From JANWHV01 sp035534995 (GTDB lineage Bacteria > Chloroflexota > UBA5177 > JANWHV01): a DNA stretch of 15,617 nucleotides. The translations under genes were made by a program, and so were the position numbers. Location of the stretch: assembly GCA_035534995.1 (NCBI GenBank), contig DATLQX010000018.1, forward strand, positions 1 to 15,617, read 5' to 3'. Shown here one piece after another: positions 7,049 through 13,985 of the stretch (its first letter is position 1; each line of letters starts with the position of its first letter). Below the pieces are notes generated by a model, which saw only the letters and a program-made list of their open reading frames with translations, was not told the origin of the DNA and made no database searches.

Positions 7049-7534
7049 TCATTCATCTGCTTTCCCGCCGGCCGCGTGATACTCGCCCCGCCGCCCACCT
7101 GACTTATGCACCAGGTGGATCCCCTCGATGCGGACCGCTTGTTCCACCGCCTTGACCATGTCGTAGACGGTGAGGGCGGCCACGCTCACCGCCGTCAGGG
7201 CCTCCATCTCCACCCCGGTCTGGGCGGTGGTGCGCACGGTGGCGCGAATCCGCAGGTCGTCGTGGTTCCAGGTGAACTCAAAGGAGACACCGCTCAGCGG
7301 CAAGGGGTGGCAGAGCGGAATCAGGGTTGAGGTGGCCTTGGCCCCCATCACTCCCGCCACCTGGGCCACCGCCAATACGTCGCCCTTCTTGACCGTGCCG
7401 GAGAGAACCGCCTTCGCCGCCACCGGCCCCAGGCGCACGGTGGCCTCGGCGGTCGCCTCGCGGGTGGTAACCGGCTTCTCCGAGACGTCCACCATTCGGG
7501 CCCGCCCCGTCTCGTCCAGATGAGTCAGCGACAT
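7049..7534 (-). CDS. moaC: Cyclic pyranopterin monophosphate synthase
   Basis: Converts the MoaA product (3',8-cyclo-7,8-dihydro-GTP) to cyclic pyranopterin monophosphate in molybdenum cofactor synthesis; normally a cytosolic hexamer. The family motifs are present in order: LTHLDETGRARMVDVSEK near the start, IPLCHPLPL (H76), GVEMEALTAVSVAALTVYDM (E111, D125), then K128 and HKSGG. D125/K128 match the known catalytic Asp/Lys pair, and length (161 aa) is normal. The ATG at 7534 overlaps the upstream stop as TGATG and has GGAGGT at 7546-7541, 6 nt upstream; a TTG one codon earlier is less well placed. It is the last gene of the minus-strand operon. No other moa gene is visible nearby. Confidence 0.95.
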   Translation of the reverse strand: MSLTHLDETGRARMVDVSEKPVTTREATAEATVRLGPVAAKAVLSGTVKKGDVLAVAQVAGVMGAKATSTLIPLCHPLPLSGVSFEFTWNHDDLRIRATVRTTAQTGVEMEALTAVSVAALTVYDMVKAVEQAVRIEGIHLVHKSGGRRGEYHAAGGKADE

Positions 7535-8295
7535 CAATCAACCTCCAGCCGTAGGCCGTCATAGGCCAGATAGACGTTCTCCGGTAGGGTGGGTTCCACC
7601 TCGGCGTGCAGGGTGGTATGGGTGAGGTGGGTGAAGTAGGTGCGGCGCGGGCGGAGGCGGCGCGTGATCTCCAGGGCCTGGGCGAAGTTAAAGTGGGTCG
7701 GGTGCGGTTCCAGGCGCAGGGCATCGAGAATCAGCGTATCCAGCCCGTGCAGCATCTCCATCGATTCCTCGGGAATGTTGTTGGTATCGGTGACGTAGGC
7801 GAAACGGCCCAAGCGGAAGGCGAGCACCGGCGTGCTCCCGTGCCAGACCGGCACCGGGACGATTGTTTGCCCGTAGAGGGCGAACGGGCCATCAATGACC
7901 TTCAATTCAAGGGATGGTATGCCGCCGCCCACGAATTGATGAGCGAAAATATAGGGGAAACGCTCGCGCAGATCGTGAAGCACTTTTGGCGCCCCATACA
8001 CCGGAACTGGGCCGCCGATCCGCTCGTTGAAACGGCGGAGATCGTCCACCCCATGCATGTGGTCCGCGTGCTCGTGGGTGTAGAGGACGCTGTCGATATG
8101 GAGGATGTGGTTGGCGACGAGTTGTAGACGAAGTTCGGGACTGGTATCGATGAGGATGTTGTGGCCGCCGATCCCGACCACGATCGAGGGCCGGGTCCGG
8201 GCGTCCCGTGGATCGCTTGAGGTACACACCCGGCACTCGCAGCCGATCATCGGCACCCCATGACTGGTACCACTGCCCAGGACCGTGATCCTCAC
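7534..8295 (-). CDS. PhnP-like metallo-beta-lactamase-fold hydrolase
   Basis: A 253-aa metal-dependent hydrolase. It starts with GSGTSHGVPMIGCECRVC (7-24), where C19, C21 and C24 resemble the structural zinc site of PhnP-type enzymes, followed by DPRDARTRPS. The catalytic motif is THEHADH (73-79: H74, H76, D78, H79); further ligands are likely H152, D170 (YVTDTN) and H223. The HPTHFNFAQALEI segment near 198-210 is also characteristic. PhnP cleaves phosphoribosyl cyclic phosphate, but many relatives occur outside phosphonate operons and no phn gene is seen here, so the substrate is unknown. The GTG at 8295 overlaps the previous stop (GTGA) and begins the conserved fold; an in-frame upstream extension to 8367 would lie inside the kinase gene and is not needed. 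Confidence 0.88.
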   Translation of the reverse strand: MRITVLGSGTSHGVPMIGCECRVCTSSDPRDARTRPSIVVGIGGHNILIDTSPELRLQLVANHILHIDSVLYTHEHADHMHGVDDLRRFNERIGGPVPVYGAPKVLHDLRERFPYIFAHQFVGGGIPSLELKVIDGPFALYGQTIVPVPVWHGSTPVLAFRLGRFAYVTDTNNIPEESMEMLHGLDTLILDALRLEPHPTHFNFAQALEITRRLRPRRTYFTHLTHTTLHAEVEPTLPENVYLAYDGLRLEVD

Positions 8296-9245
8296 GAGGA
8301 GCCAATCCCCGCCGCCCGCAAGGCGGACTCGCGGGTGGGCGGCGTCCCCTCCATGGGGCCCAAGCACGTCACGGCGCAGCCGCCCATCGTATTGGCCAGG
8401 CGGAGAAGATTGGAGGGAGATAGATCGCGGAGAAGGCCGTAGGCGACCCCGGCGGCGAAGGCATCACCCGCTCCCGTGGGATCCCGTTCCTCGCGCGGCT
8501 CGGTCGCCATCTCGACCCGCTGCCCAGGGCCATAGAGGGTACTCCCGCGCATTCCTCGCTTGAGGATCACCAGGGCTACCCCGCGATCGAGCAGCGAGTG
8601 GACCCCCGCTTCGAGGTCGTCGATCCCAGTCAGCAAGCGAAGCTCGTCCTCGGAGGGCAACACCACGTCCGTGAGGGCCAGAATGGGTTCCGCCACCTCC
8701 CGTACCGAGGCGCCGCCCAGCAACTCCGGACGGAGATTCGGATCGAAGCTCACTCGCGCTCCCGCTTGCTTTCCCAGTCTGGCGGCGCGGACGCAGGCCG
8801 CGTGCCAGGCCGATCCACTGGCCAGGGTTGAGCCGGTGATATGGACCAGGCGGGCGGTTGAGAAATACGATTCATCCAGAGGAGGGACTTGCCCCGCCGC
8901 CGCGTCCTTGATATGGAACAGGAAGTCGCGGCTCCCATCGACTCGGTAGGTGACGAAGGCGGTGCCGGTGGTGCGCGTGGGATCGGTCGTCAGGCGCGAC
9001 AGATCCACCCCGTCGCCACCCAGACGAGCGCGGAACATGCGTCCGAAGGCATCGTTCCCCACCGTCCCGATGAACCCAGTGGCGAGTCCCAGGCGCCCGC
9101 AGCCGTCGGCGAAATTGGCGGGAGCCCCGCTGGCGAACGGGCCCTCGAAGGGACCGGCAATCTCCAACGGTATCCCAACCACCGGACGCATGAACTCGGC
9201 CAGCGCCTCGCCGAGGACGATCACCTCCGGGCCGCCATGAATCAT
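8292..9245 (-). CDS. PfkB-family carbohydrate kinase
   Basis: A 317-aa ribokinase-fold kinase that phosphorylates a sugar or related alcohol with ATP. The N-terminal signature appears as FASGAPANFADGCGRLG (37-53), with the usual GxxGxDxFG following (60-68). FDPNLRPEL is at 167-175, and the C-terminal signature DPTGAGDAF at 255-263 gives the anion hole and catalytic base D261. SGAPAN and DPNLRP resemble fructokinase and 2-keto-3-deoxygluconate kinase branches, but the substrate cannot be fixed from motifs. The ATG at 9245 overlaps the DegV stop by 4 nt (ATGA); AAGGAG lies 10 nt upstream, a little far. The next gene overlaps by 4 nt too, so translation is probably coupled through this part of the operon. 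Confidence 0.92.
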   Translation of the reverse strand: MIHGGPEVIVLGEALAEFMRPVVGIPLEIAGPFEGPFASGAPANFADGCGRLGLATGFIGTVGNDAFGRMFRARLGGDGVDLSRLTTDPTRTTGTAFVTYRVDGSRDFLFHIKDAAAGQVPPLDESYFSTARLVHITGSTLASGSAWHAACVRAARLGKQAGARVSFDPNLRPELLGGASVREVAEPILALTDVVLPSEDELRLLTGIDDLEAGVHSLLDRGVALVILKRGMRGSTLYGPGQRVEMATEPREERDPTGAGDAFAAGVAYGLLRDLSPSNLLRLANTMGGCAVTCLGPMEGTPPTRESALRAAGIGSS

Positions 9246-10093
9246 GAGTGCACCGCTCCTTCAGCCCGCACCCCGACGAAGCCGATCGTCCCGGCGCCGG
9301 CATGGGTGCCGATGACCGCCCCGAGGGTGTCAATATCCAGGGTACCCTGGACGAACGGCTTGAGCAACGCCGCCAACTCCTCGGCCACCCGGGGCGCGTT
9401 ACCGTGCATGACATGGGCTTCGGACAGCGGGGCCCGCTCCCTGGCGAGCGCGGCCATCTCCTGCAAGGCACGCGCTGTAGTCCGGGCCCGTTGGCGAGGA
9501 GTTACCAGGCCATCCTCGATTACCAACAGCGGCTTGATGTTGAGGAGGGTACCGATCATGCTCTGGGCTCTCCCGATCCGGCCTCCTCGCTGCACATGGG
9601 TCATGCTGTCAAGCATGAAGATAACGAAGACGCGGGTCCGCAGGGCCTCGATAGCGGCGAGAATGGCCTCGACGGATTGCCCATCGGCGGCCATCCGCGC
9701 GGCAGCCAGGGCGTACACACCCTCGGCCATGGAGGCAGTGAGGGTGTCCACCAGATGCACGCGCGCCTCGGGCAGATTGGTGGCGGCGAGCGTGGCCGCG
9801 TTGAAGGTACCGCTCAACTTGGACGAGAGATGGATGGAGATGATCTCCGCGCCTTGCTCGGAAAGCTCACGGTAGACTTCCTCGAAACGCCCAACCGAGG
9901 GCTGCGAGGTTTTGGGAAAATTAGGATCACTGGCCAGCAGGGCGTAGAACTGGCTTGAGGTGAGATCCACTCGCTCGCGATAGCTCCTGGACCCGAATTG
10001 CACCGACAAGGGTACAACGGTGATCCCCAGCGCCTCCGCCGCCGCGGCGGGAATATCGGAGGCGCTGTCGGTCACGATGCGTACCTTGCTCAT
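9242..10093 (-). CDS. DegV-family fatty-acid-binding protein (FakB-like)
   Basis: DegV/FakB proteins hold a fatty acid and present it to the kinase FakA, producing acyl-phosphate for phospholipid synthesis. This 283-aa protein has all the family landmarks: TDSASDIP (8-15), KTSQPS (61-66) with T62, LSSKLSGT (89-96) with S94, QRGGRIG (168-174), IKPLL and GTHAGAGTIG (262-271) with H264. T62, S94 and H264 fall at the positions that bind the fatty-acid carboxylate in characterised FakB proteins. It lies 19 nt downstream of a FakA-like gene, which strongly supports the role. The start ATG at 10093 is preceded by a G-rich run but not a textbook Shine-Dalgarno. Confidence 0.93.
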   Translation of the reverse strand: MSKVRIVTDSASDIPAAAAEALGITVVPLSVQFGSRSYRERVDLTSSQFYALLASDPNFPKTSQPSVGRFEEVYRELSEQGAEIISIHLSSKLSGTFNAATLAATNLPEARVHLVDTLTASMAEGVYALAAARMAADGQSVEAILAAIEALRTRVFVIFMLDSMTHVQRGGRIGRAQSMIGTLLNIKPLLVIEDGLVTPRQRARTTARALQEMAALARERAPLSEAHVMHGNAPRVAEELAALLKPFVQGTLDIDTLGAVIGTHAGAGTIGFVGVRAEGAVHS

Positions 10094-10112
10094 GGGCCGC
10101 CCCGCTTCCTTT

Positions 10113-11768
10113 CTACTCTACCGACAGCACGAAATGGTAGTGGGCCTGCTCGCCGCTCTGTTCCTCGATCTGGAGGTCAGGGTACGTAGCCCGCAGGAAG
10201 GCGAGCAACTCCGCGTTCTGGGCATCGGTGGCGTCCCGCCCACGGTAGATGGTCGCCACCTCGTACCGGTCGGCCGGCATGCGAGCCAGGAGATCAGCCA
10301 GCACGGGCTCGGCTCCGACTCCGGCGCTTACCAGGTCGCCATCCAACAAACCCAGGGTATCGCCGGTGTGGACGCACAACCCATCGATCTCGGCGTCTCG
10401 CACCGCGATGGTCAGTTCGGCGGTGCGTACGTGACCCGCCGCTTCGCCCATGTCGGCCAGGATTTGCGCCGGAGCTTGGTCGAATCGTACCGCCAGGAGC
10501 GCCCCGATCCCCTGGGGAACGGTGCGGGTGGGGAGGACATGGGTGATCTTGCCGCTCAGGTCCGCCGCCTGCTGAGCGGTGAGCAGCACGTTCTTGTTGT
10601 TCGGCAGCACCACCACCTCGGCCTGAGGACACCGCGCCACCGCCTCAAGGATCTCCTCGGTCGAGGGGTTCATGCTCTGGCCGCCCGACACGACCACGGC
10701 CCCCAGGCTCTCGAAGAGAACGCCGAAGCCGATTCCTGGAGCCACCGCGACGATGCCCACCGGGAGTGGGTCGCCGGCTCCAGTGGGCGCGGCGGCGGGC
10801 TGCTCGCTGGCGAACTCCGCGAACTGCTCGCTCATGTCCTGGATCTTGACCCGGCGCAGGCGCCCGAGGCCGGCGGCATAGGAAAGCGTGCGTCCAGGAT
10901 CCTGGGTATGAATGTGGACGCGCAGAAGATCACCGCCGCCCACCACCAACAACGAATCGCCCAGAGCGGCCAGCGCGGCGCGAGCCTTCTGCTCATCGAG
11001 CCCGTCGCCCACCAGCAGGAACTCGGTGCAATAGCCGTAGCCGCCCTTGAAGTGATCAAGCTTGGCGTGCAGATCGGCGAAAGCCCGGCTGGCGGCCGGC
11101 TTCTCGGCTACCTCAATGGCGGGGGCCGTAGTTTTCCCCTGGAGGTAGCGGAGCGCGCCCTCAAGCAGGAAGAGATAGCCGCTGCCGCCCGCGTCCACCA
11201 CGCCCGCCTGTTGCAGGGCCGGGAGTTGATGTTGGGTTTCCGCCAGGGCAATCCGCCCCGCGTGCAGGGCCCGATCGAGAATGAAGAGAGCATCGGGCCG
11301 CTCGGCCGCCGCCCGCCCCGCCTCCTCGGCAACCACCCGAGCCACGGTTAACACCGTCCCCTCCACGGGGCGCATCACCGCCCGATAGGCGGTGTCGCTC
11401 GCTTCCTGCAGCGCCAAGGCCAGCGCCGCGGGGGTGAGCACGGGGGAGGTGCCAAGTGAGTGAGAGAATCCCCGCAGCAACTGAGACAGGATCACCCCGG
11501 AGTTTCCGCGGGCTCCCATCAGCGCCCCATGGGCGAACGCGGCGGCCAGGACGCCCGCGCCCGTCTCGTCGCTCCTGGCCGCCTCGGCGCCGGCGGCCCG
11601 CATGGTCTCCGACATATTGGAACCGGTGTCGCCATCGGGGACCGGGTAGACGTTGAGCGCGTCCACCTCATGGGCATGAGCCAGGAGCCAGGCCGCGGCG
11701 GCATCCGCGACGGCCCGCAAGCGATGTCCATCGCAACGCACGGGGACGGTCGGTTCGGTACCCTTCAT
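10113..11768 (-). CDS. fakA: Fatty acid kinase catalytic subunit (DAK2 domain, FakA/YloV-like)
   Basis: Phosphorylates the fatty acid carried by a FakB/DegV partner using ATP. The 551-aa length equals that of known FakA. The N-terminal DAK2/DhaL domain (about 15-210) has NVYPVPDGDTGSNM, with Mg-binding D45 and D47, GARGNSGVILSQLLRG (86-100), and PVEGTVLTV (134-142). The middle domain carries YCTEF (C247) and VHIHT (H285, H287), matching the Cys/His/His zinc site of FakA. The C-terminal third, from about residue 330, resembles the DegV-like regulatory domain. It follows the Asp23/Gls24 gene by 18 nt, the same pairing as YloU-YloV in Firmicutes. The ribosome site at 11768 is weak. The role as fatty acid kinase is well supported by motifs plus the adjacent FakB-like gene. 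Confidence 0.93.
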   Translation of the reverse strand: MKGTEPTVPVRCDGHRLRAVADAAAAWLLAHAHEVDALNVYPVPDGDTGSNMSETMRAAGAEAARSDETGAGVLAAAFAHGALMGARGNSGVILSQLLRGFSHSLGTSPVLTPAALALALQEASDTAYRAVMRPVEGTVLTVARVVAEEAGRAAAERPDALFILDRALHAGRIALAETQHQLPALQQAGVVDAGGSGYLFLLEGALRYLQGKTTAPAIEVAEKPAASRAFADLHAKLDHFKGGYGYCTEFLLVGDGLDEQKARAALAALGDSLLVVGGGDLLRVHIHTQDPGRTLSYAAGLGRLRRVKIQDMSEQFAEFASEQPAAAPTGAGDPLPVGIVAVAPGIGFGVLFESLGAVVVSGGQSMNPSTEEILEAVARCPQAEVVVLPNNKNVLLTAQQAADLSGKITHVLPTRTVPQGIGALLAVRFDQAPAQILADMGEAAGHVRTAELTIAVRDAEIDGLCVHTGDTLGLLDGDLVSAGVGAEPVLADLLARMPADRYEVATIYRGRDATDAQNAELLAFLRATYPDLQIEEQSGEQAHYHFVLSVE

Positions 11769-11786
11769 GGCAGACGACCCGGCGCG

Positions 11787-12152
11787 CTAGCCACTGAGCC
11801 GCAGCCCTTGAACATTGACGTTCACGCGAACGGCGGCGGAGCCAAGCATGCGGCGGAGGGTTTCCCCGACCGCGTGCATCACGTTATGCGCCACCTCGGA
11901 AATGCGGGTGCCGTATTCGATCACCACATACACGTCAACCACTACCTCGTTCCCCCGCATCGACACAATAATGCCGTGCGCGTAGGCGTGATCCTCGAGG
12001 AGCACTGCCCGTCCATGTTTGAGCTTCCGACCGGCGATCCCGACCACCCCATAACATTCGAGCACTACCCGGCTCGCGGCCATGGAGATGGCCTTGGGCG
12101 AGACCTCGATCCGGCCAGGCTTCCGGTCCAGTTCGATTGCCTCTTCGTCCAC
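11787..12152 (-). CDS. Asp23/Gls24-family (DUF322) protein
   Basis: A 121-aa Asp23/Gls24-family protein; members are small alpha/beta proteins linked to cell-envelope stress and usually found beside DAK2-domain kinases. The domain begins RIEVSPKAISMAASRVVLE and continues through the characteristic GIIVSMRGNEVVVDVYVVIEYG and the ISEVAHNVMHAVGETL helix to VNVNVQGL. GTG at 12152 is preferred as start, because GGGAGAGG precedes it at a suitable distance and the conserved region begins after it. A GTG at 12182 would add ten residues but has no ribosome site and falls in a tandem repeat. It is the first gene of the minus-strand operon. Its exact function is not established for this group. Confidence 0.85.
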   Translation of the reverse strand: MDEEAIELDRKPGRIEVSPKAISMAASRVVLECYGVVGIAGRKLKHGRAVLLEDHAYAHGIIVSMRGNEVVVDVYVVIEYGTRISEVAHNVMHAVGETLRRMLGSAAVRVNVNVQGLRLSG

Positions 12153-12181
12153 CGGCCCCTCTCCCGTTTCGCCAAAGCCCA

Positions 12182-12219
12182 CCAGGTTCGCGCCTTTAGT
12201 CCAGGTTCGCGCCTTTAGT
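12182..12219. repeat. Perfect 19-bp tandem duplication
   Basis: CCAGGTTCGCGCCTTTAGT occurs twice head to tail, at 12182-12200 and 12201-12219, without a mismatch. It lies in the 5' leader of the six-gene minus-strand operon, right before the Asp23/Gls24 start region and after a TATACT -10-like box. It probably arose by slippage or duplication, and it may alter leader length or the start site. Confidence 0.9.
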
Positions 12220-12222
12220 ATA
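12217..12222 (-). promoter_or_regulatory. Possible -10 box of the asp23-fakA-degV operon
   Basis: Minus-strand TATACT (5 of 6 to consensus) lies at 12222-12217, overlapping the edge of the tandem repeat. Initiation near 12210 would give a leader of about 60 nt before the GTG at 12152. No good -35 is visible 16-18 nt upstream, so the call is weak. Confidence 0.35.
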
Positions 12223-12381
12223 GCGGGTTAGCCAGTAAATGCCGCGGAGAGCATGATGTTTTCAGGTTGCATTAAGCTGGACCCACGTATCCTATAGTCA
12301 GAGCCCGATCCGCGTCGCATAATGAGGCACAAGTTCGACAGGCCGCCAGGATTCGGCCAGGAGCGCAGCGGAGGTGTTTGG

Positions 12382-13068
12382 ATGTCTCCCCGACAGCAGC
12401 CAATCGATTGTCCGAACGACGCATGCGCCACTCCCGCCGCCCTTGGGCTCACCGCCTGCTTTACCAACGGCTTTGGCATCCAGATCGAAGCCGACGGAGC
12501 CCATACCGCCCGTTGGGACGACGTGCACTGTTTAGTGTGCGGCCATTTCTCCACCCCCTATGCGGGCACGCGCCGGAAAGGAGACGACCTTGGCCCCGAC
12601 AGCCGTTGGCTGGCCGCCCTGGGCCGGACCCTCCGTCAATGCGGACACGGCGCCCTCAGCGAGTACTTGATGGAGAAGGGCCTCGGTCTGGCCGATCTGC
12701 TGGCCATGCGGCACCGAGTCCTTGGCCTGCGATCCCTGGCCGACATGAGCGCCATGGCGCCGGGTTTTCCCCAGGTAGGGCTTCTCAGGGTACACGCCGA
12801 TCTGGAGGTGCCGGAAATGTTCGGGGTCGCCCATGGCGAGGCTGAAAGCGAGCCGTTCGCCCGCAAGGTGCGGGTATTGGGGCGTCTCCTGGGGGCGGAC
12901 GAGGCGGAGACTTCGCCCCGGCACTGTGCCCCCAGCGACCCGCAACCGGGCTGGTTTTTCTATCATACCGATTCGTTCGTGGGCCTGCTCCGCCTTGAGC
13001 CCAATCGCACCTACCGCGGCACTCTGACCATCGATGGCTGCCTGGGCCGTCTGCTGCGCGCCGGTTGA
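12382..13068 (+). CDS. Hypothetical protein with N-terminal Cys cluster
   Basis: A 228-aa protein that I do not recognise. The N-terminal 60 residues hold CPNDAC (C10, C15), C26 and CLVCGH (C50, C53, H55). The C-x4-C and C-x2-C pairs could form a zinc ribbon-like site, though spacing is unusual. The middle (about 70-130) looks helical (WLAALGRTLRQCG, SEYLMEKGLGLADLLAMRH). The C-terminal part contains GWFFYHTDSFVGLLRLEPN and ends LGRLLRAG. No signal peptide or membrane segment is seen. ATG at 12382 has a strong GGAGG at 12370-12374, 7 nt upstream; an upstream in-frame ATG at 12322 lacks this. It runs divergently from the fatty-acid-kinase operon. Reading-frame length, ribosome site and codon pattern like its neighbours support a real gene. 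Confidence 0.75.
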   Translation: MSPRQQPIDCPNDACATPAALGLTACFTNGFGIQIEADGAHTARWDDVHCLVCGHFSTPYAGTRRKGDDLGPDSRWLAALGRTLRQCGHGALSEYLMEKGLGLADLLAMRHRVLGLRSLADMSAMAPGFPQVGLLRVHADLEVPEMFGVAHGEAESEPFARKVRVLGRLLGADEAETSPRHCAPSDPQPGWFFYHTDSFVGLLRLEPNRTYRGTLTIDGCLGRLLRAG

Positions 13069-13098
13069 GAAATCCTACGGGTTCGTATAGTAGTTTAC

Positions 13099-13127
13099 TT
13101 GACAGTAGGGCGCGCAAGTAGTAGATT
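13099..13127 (+). promoter_or_regulatory. Strong sigma70-type promoter for the YvlD-like gene
   Basis: TTGACA at 13099-13104 and TAGATT at 13122-13127 are separated by exactly 17 nt. Initiation near 13134 would give a GC-rich leader of about 90 nt before the preferred ATG at 13224. Confidence 0.65.
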
Positions 13128-13223
13128 CGATCGTGCATGGGGCTGATCGGCGGCCCCGTTCCCCACGGTCGCCGCTCGGCGGCCCGGATGGGGTACGCAC
13201 TGTCCTCATGCGCGAGGCAAGAG

Positions 13224-13604
13224 ATGAATCTGCTCATACGTTTGGTGCTGGGGGCCCTGGCCTTGCTGCTTACCGCCGCGATCGTGCCCGGGATCCATGC
13301 GTCGGGTTTCGTGGCCGCGTTGGTAGCGGCGCTGGCGCTGGCCCTGGTCAACGGTTTCCTCCGGCCCATTTTGATCTTCCTGACCCTGCCCATCACCCTG
13401 GTCACTCTGGGGCTGTTCCTCCTGGTGATCAACGCGGGGATGCTGTTGCTGGTGGGCAACGTGGTGACCGGGTTTAGCGTGCATGGCTGGGCCGCCGCTC
13501 TGGTTGGATCGCTGGTCTTGTGGCTGTGCAGCCTGGGGATCAATCGGTTCGTGCCGGACGACCAAAAACAGATCCACTGGGATGCCAGGCTTCTCCAGCG
13601 GTAA
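13224..13604 (+). CDS. YvlD-like / phage holin superfamily IV membrane protein
   Basis: A 126-aa integral membrane protein with four predicted hydrophobic helices (about 3-23, 28-47, 56-80 and 87-107) and a short charged C-terminus (PDDQKQIHWDARLLQR). The segment VNGFLRPILIFLTLPITLVTLGLFLLVINAGMLLL, split around positions 42-76, is the hallmark of the 'mycobacterial 4-TMS phage holin' family (YvlD, PF04020-type). Despite the name, members are chromosomal housekeeping or envelope-stress-linked membrane proteins, and no phage gene lies nearby. ATG at 13224 matches the family start (MNLLIRL) and has GAGG 6 nt upstream; an in-frame ATG at 13137 would sit almost at the predicted transcript start and add 29 unconserved residues. 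Precise function unknown. Confidence 0.88.
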   Translation: MNLLIRLVLGALALLLTAAIVPGIHASGFVAALVAALALALVNGFLRPILIFLTLPITLVTLGLFLLVINAGMLLLVGNVVTGFSVHGWAAALVGSLVLWLCSLGINRFVPDDQKQIHWDARLLQR

Positions 13605-13622
13605 GAACACGAGGAAGCACGG

Positions 13623-13653
13623 CGCGCTCGCCGGTCCCCAGCCGGCGAGCGCG
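13623..13653. terminator. Hairpin between convergent genes, likely bidirectional terminator
   Basis: A 12-bp perfect stem, 13623-13634 pairing with 13642-13653 (core GCGCTCGCCGG / CCGGCGAGCGC), with a 7-nt loop. It begins 18 nt after the YvlD-like stop and lies 22 nt beyond the end of the zinc-protein gene coming from the other strand. Only a weak T-rich tail (TCGTTCCTT) follows on the plus strand, so termination may be partial. Confidence 0.65.
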
Positions 13654-13675
13654 TCGTTCCTTGGTCGCCTCCAAC

Positions 13676-13885
13676 TCAGGCTTTAGGCTTTTTCTCTCTG
13701 AGACGACGGGCCGGTGGTGGTTCCTGGCGCGCGGCCTCGCAGGCGCTACAGAGATACAAGTAGCCCATGGCAAAATGCCGCGTCACATGGTCGGCACAAA
13801 ACGTGCCTCCGCACCCGGCACAGAGTAACCGGCCCCGCGCGCCGCACGCCGCGCACACACTCTCCCCTGCTTCAGTCTGATCCAT
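13676..13885 (-). CDS. Small cross-brace zinc-binding protein
   Basis: A 69-aa protein dominated by metal ligands: C11-x2-C14, C22-x2-C25, C30-x2-H33, H37 and C46-x2-C49. The paired spacing (CAAC, CAGC, CADH, CSAC) suggests two zinc ions in a B-box/RING-like cross-brace, as in several small bacterial zinc-finger proteins. The Lys/Arg-rich C-terminus (RRLREKKPKA) could bind nucleic acid or an acidic partner. ATG at 13885 is preferred over an in-frame ATG at 13939, because the extra 18 residues look unconserved and basic. A GGAGG run lies upstream, though 12 nt or more from the ATG. It is transcribed divergently from the S9 peptidase gene. I do not recognise a named family; function is unknown. 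Confidence 0.65.
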   Translation of the reverse strand: MDQTEAGESVCAACGARGRLLCAGCGGTFCADHVTRHFAMGYLYLCSACEAARQEPPPARRLREKKPKA

Positions 13886-13985
13886 GCTCTGCCCGAACCT
13901 CCTCCTTCCCAGCCTACCAGCGTCCACCTTCCTGGTCAAAAGGGTATCCTGAGGCGCGAAAGATCGAAGAGTGTTTGGAGGTTAT

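Noticed and set aside
8296..8367. N-terminal extension of the PhnP-like hydrolase
   Set aside because: The extra 24 residues lie inside the kinase gene, are not part of the fold, and the GTGA overlap gives a better start.
10020..11351. 443-aa plus-strand open frame
   Set aside because: It is antisense to fakA and the start of the degV gene, whose protein motifs are unambiguous; the translated sequence has no recognisable domain.
12267..12298. Possible promoter TTGCAT ... TATAGT ahead of the hypothetical gene
   Set aside because: The spacer is 20 nt, or 15 nt if TATCCT is used instead; neither fits a normal sigma70 promoter well.
13224..13604. Phage holin, suggesting a prophage
   Set aside because: The family name is historical; YvlD-like proteins are chromosomal and no phage gene is present in the window.
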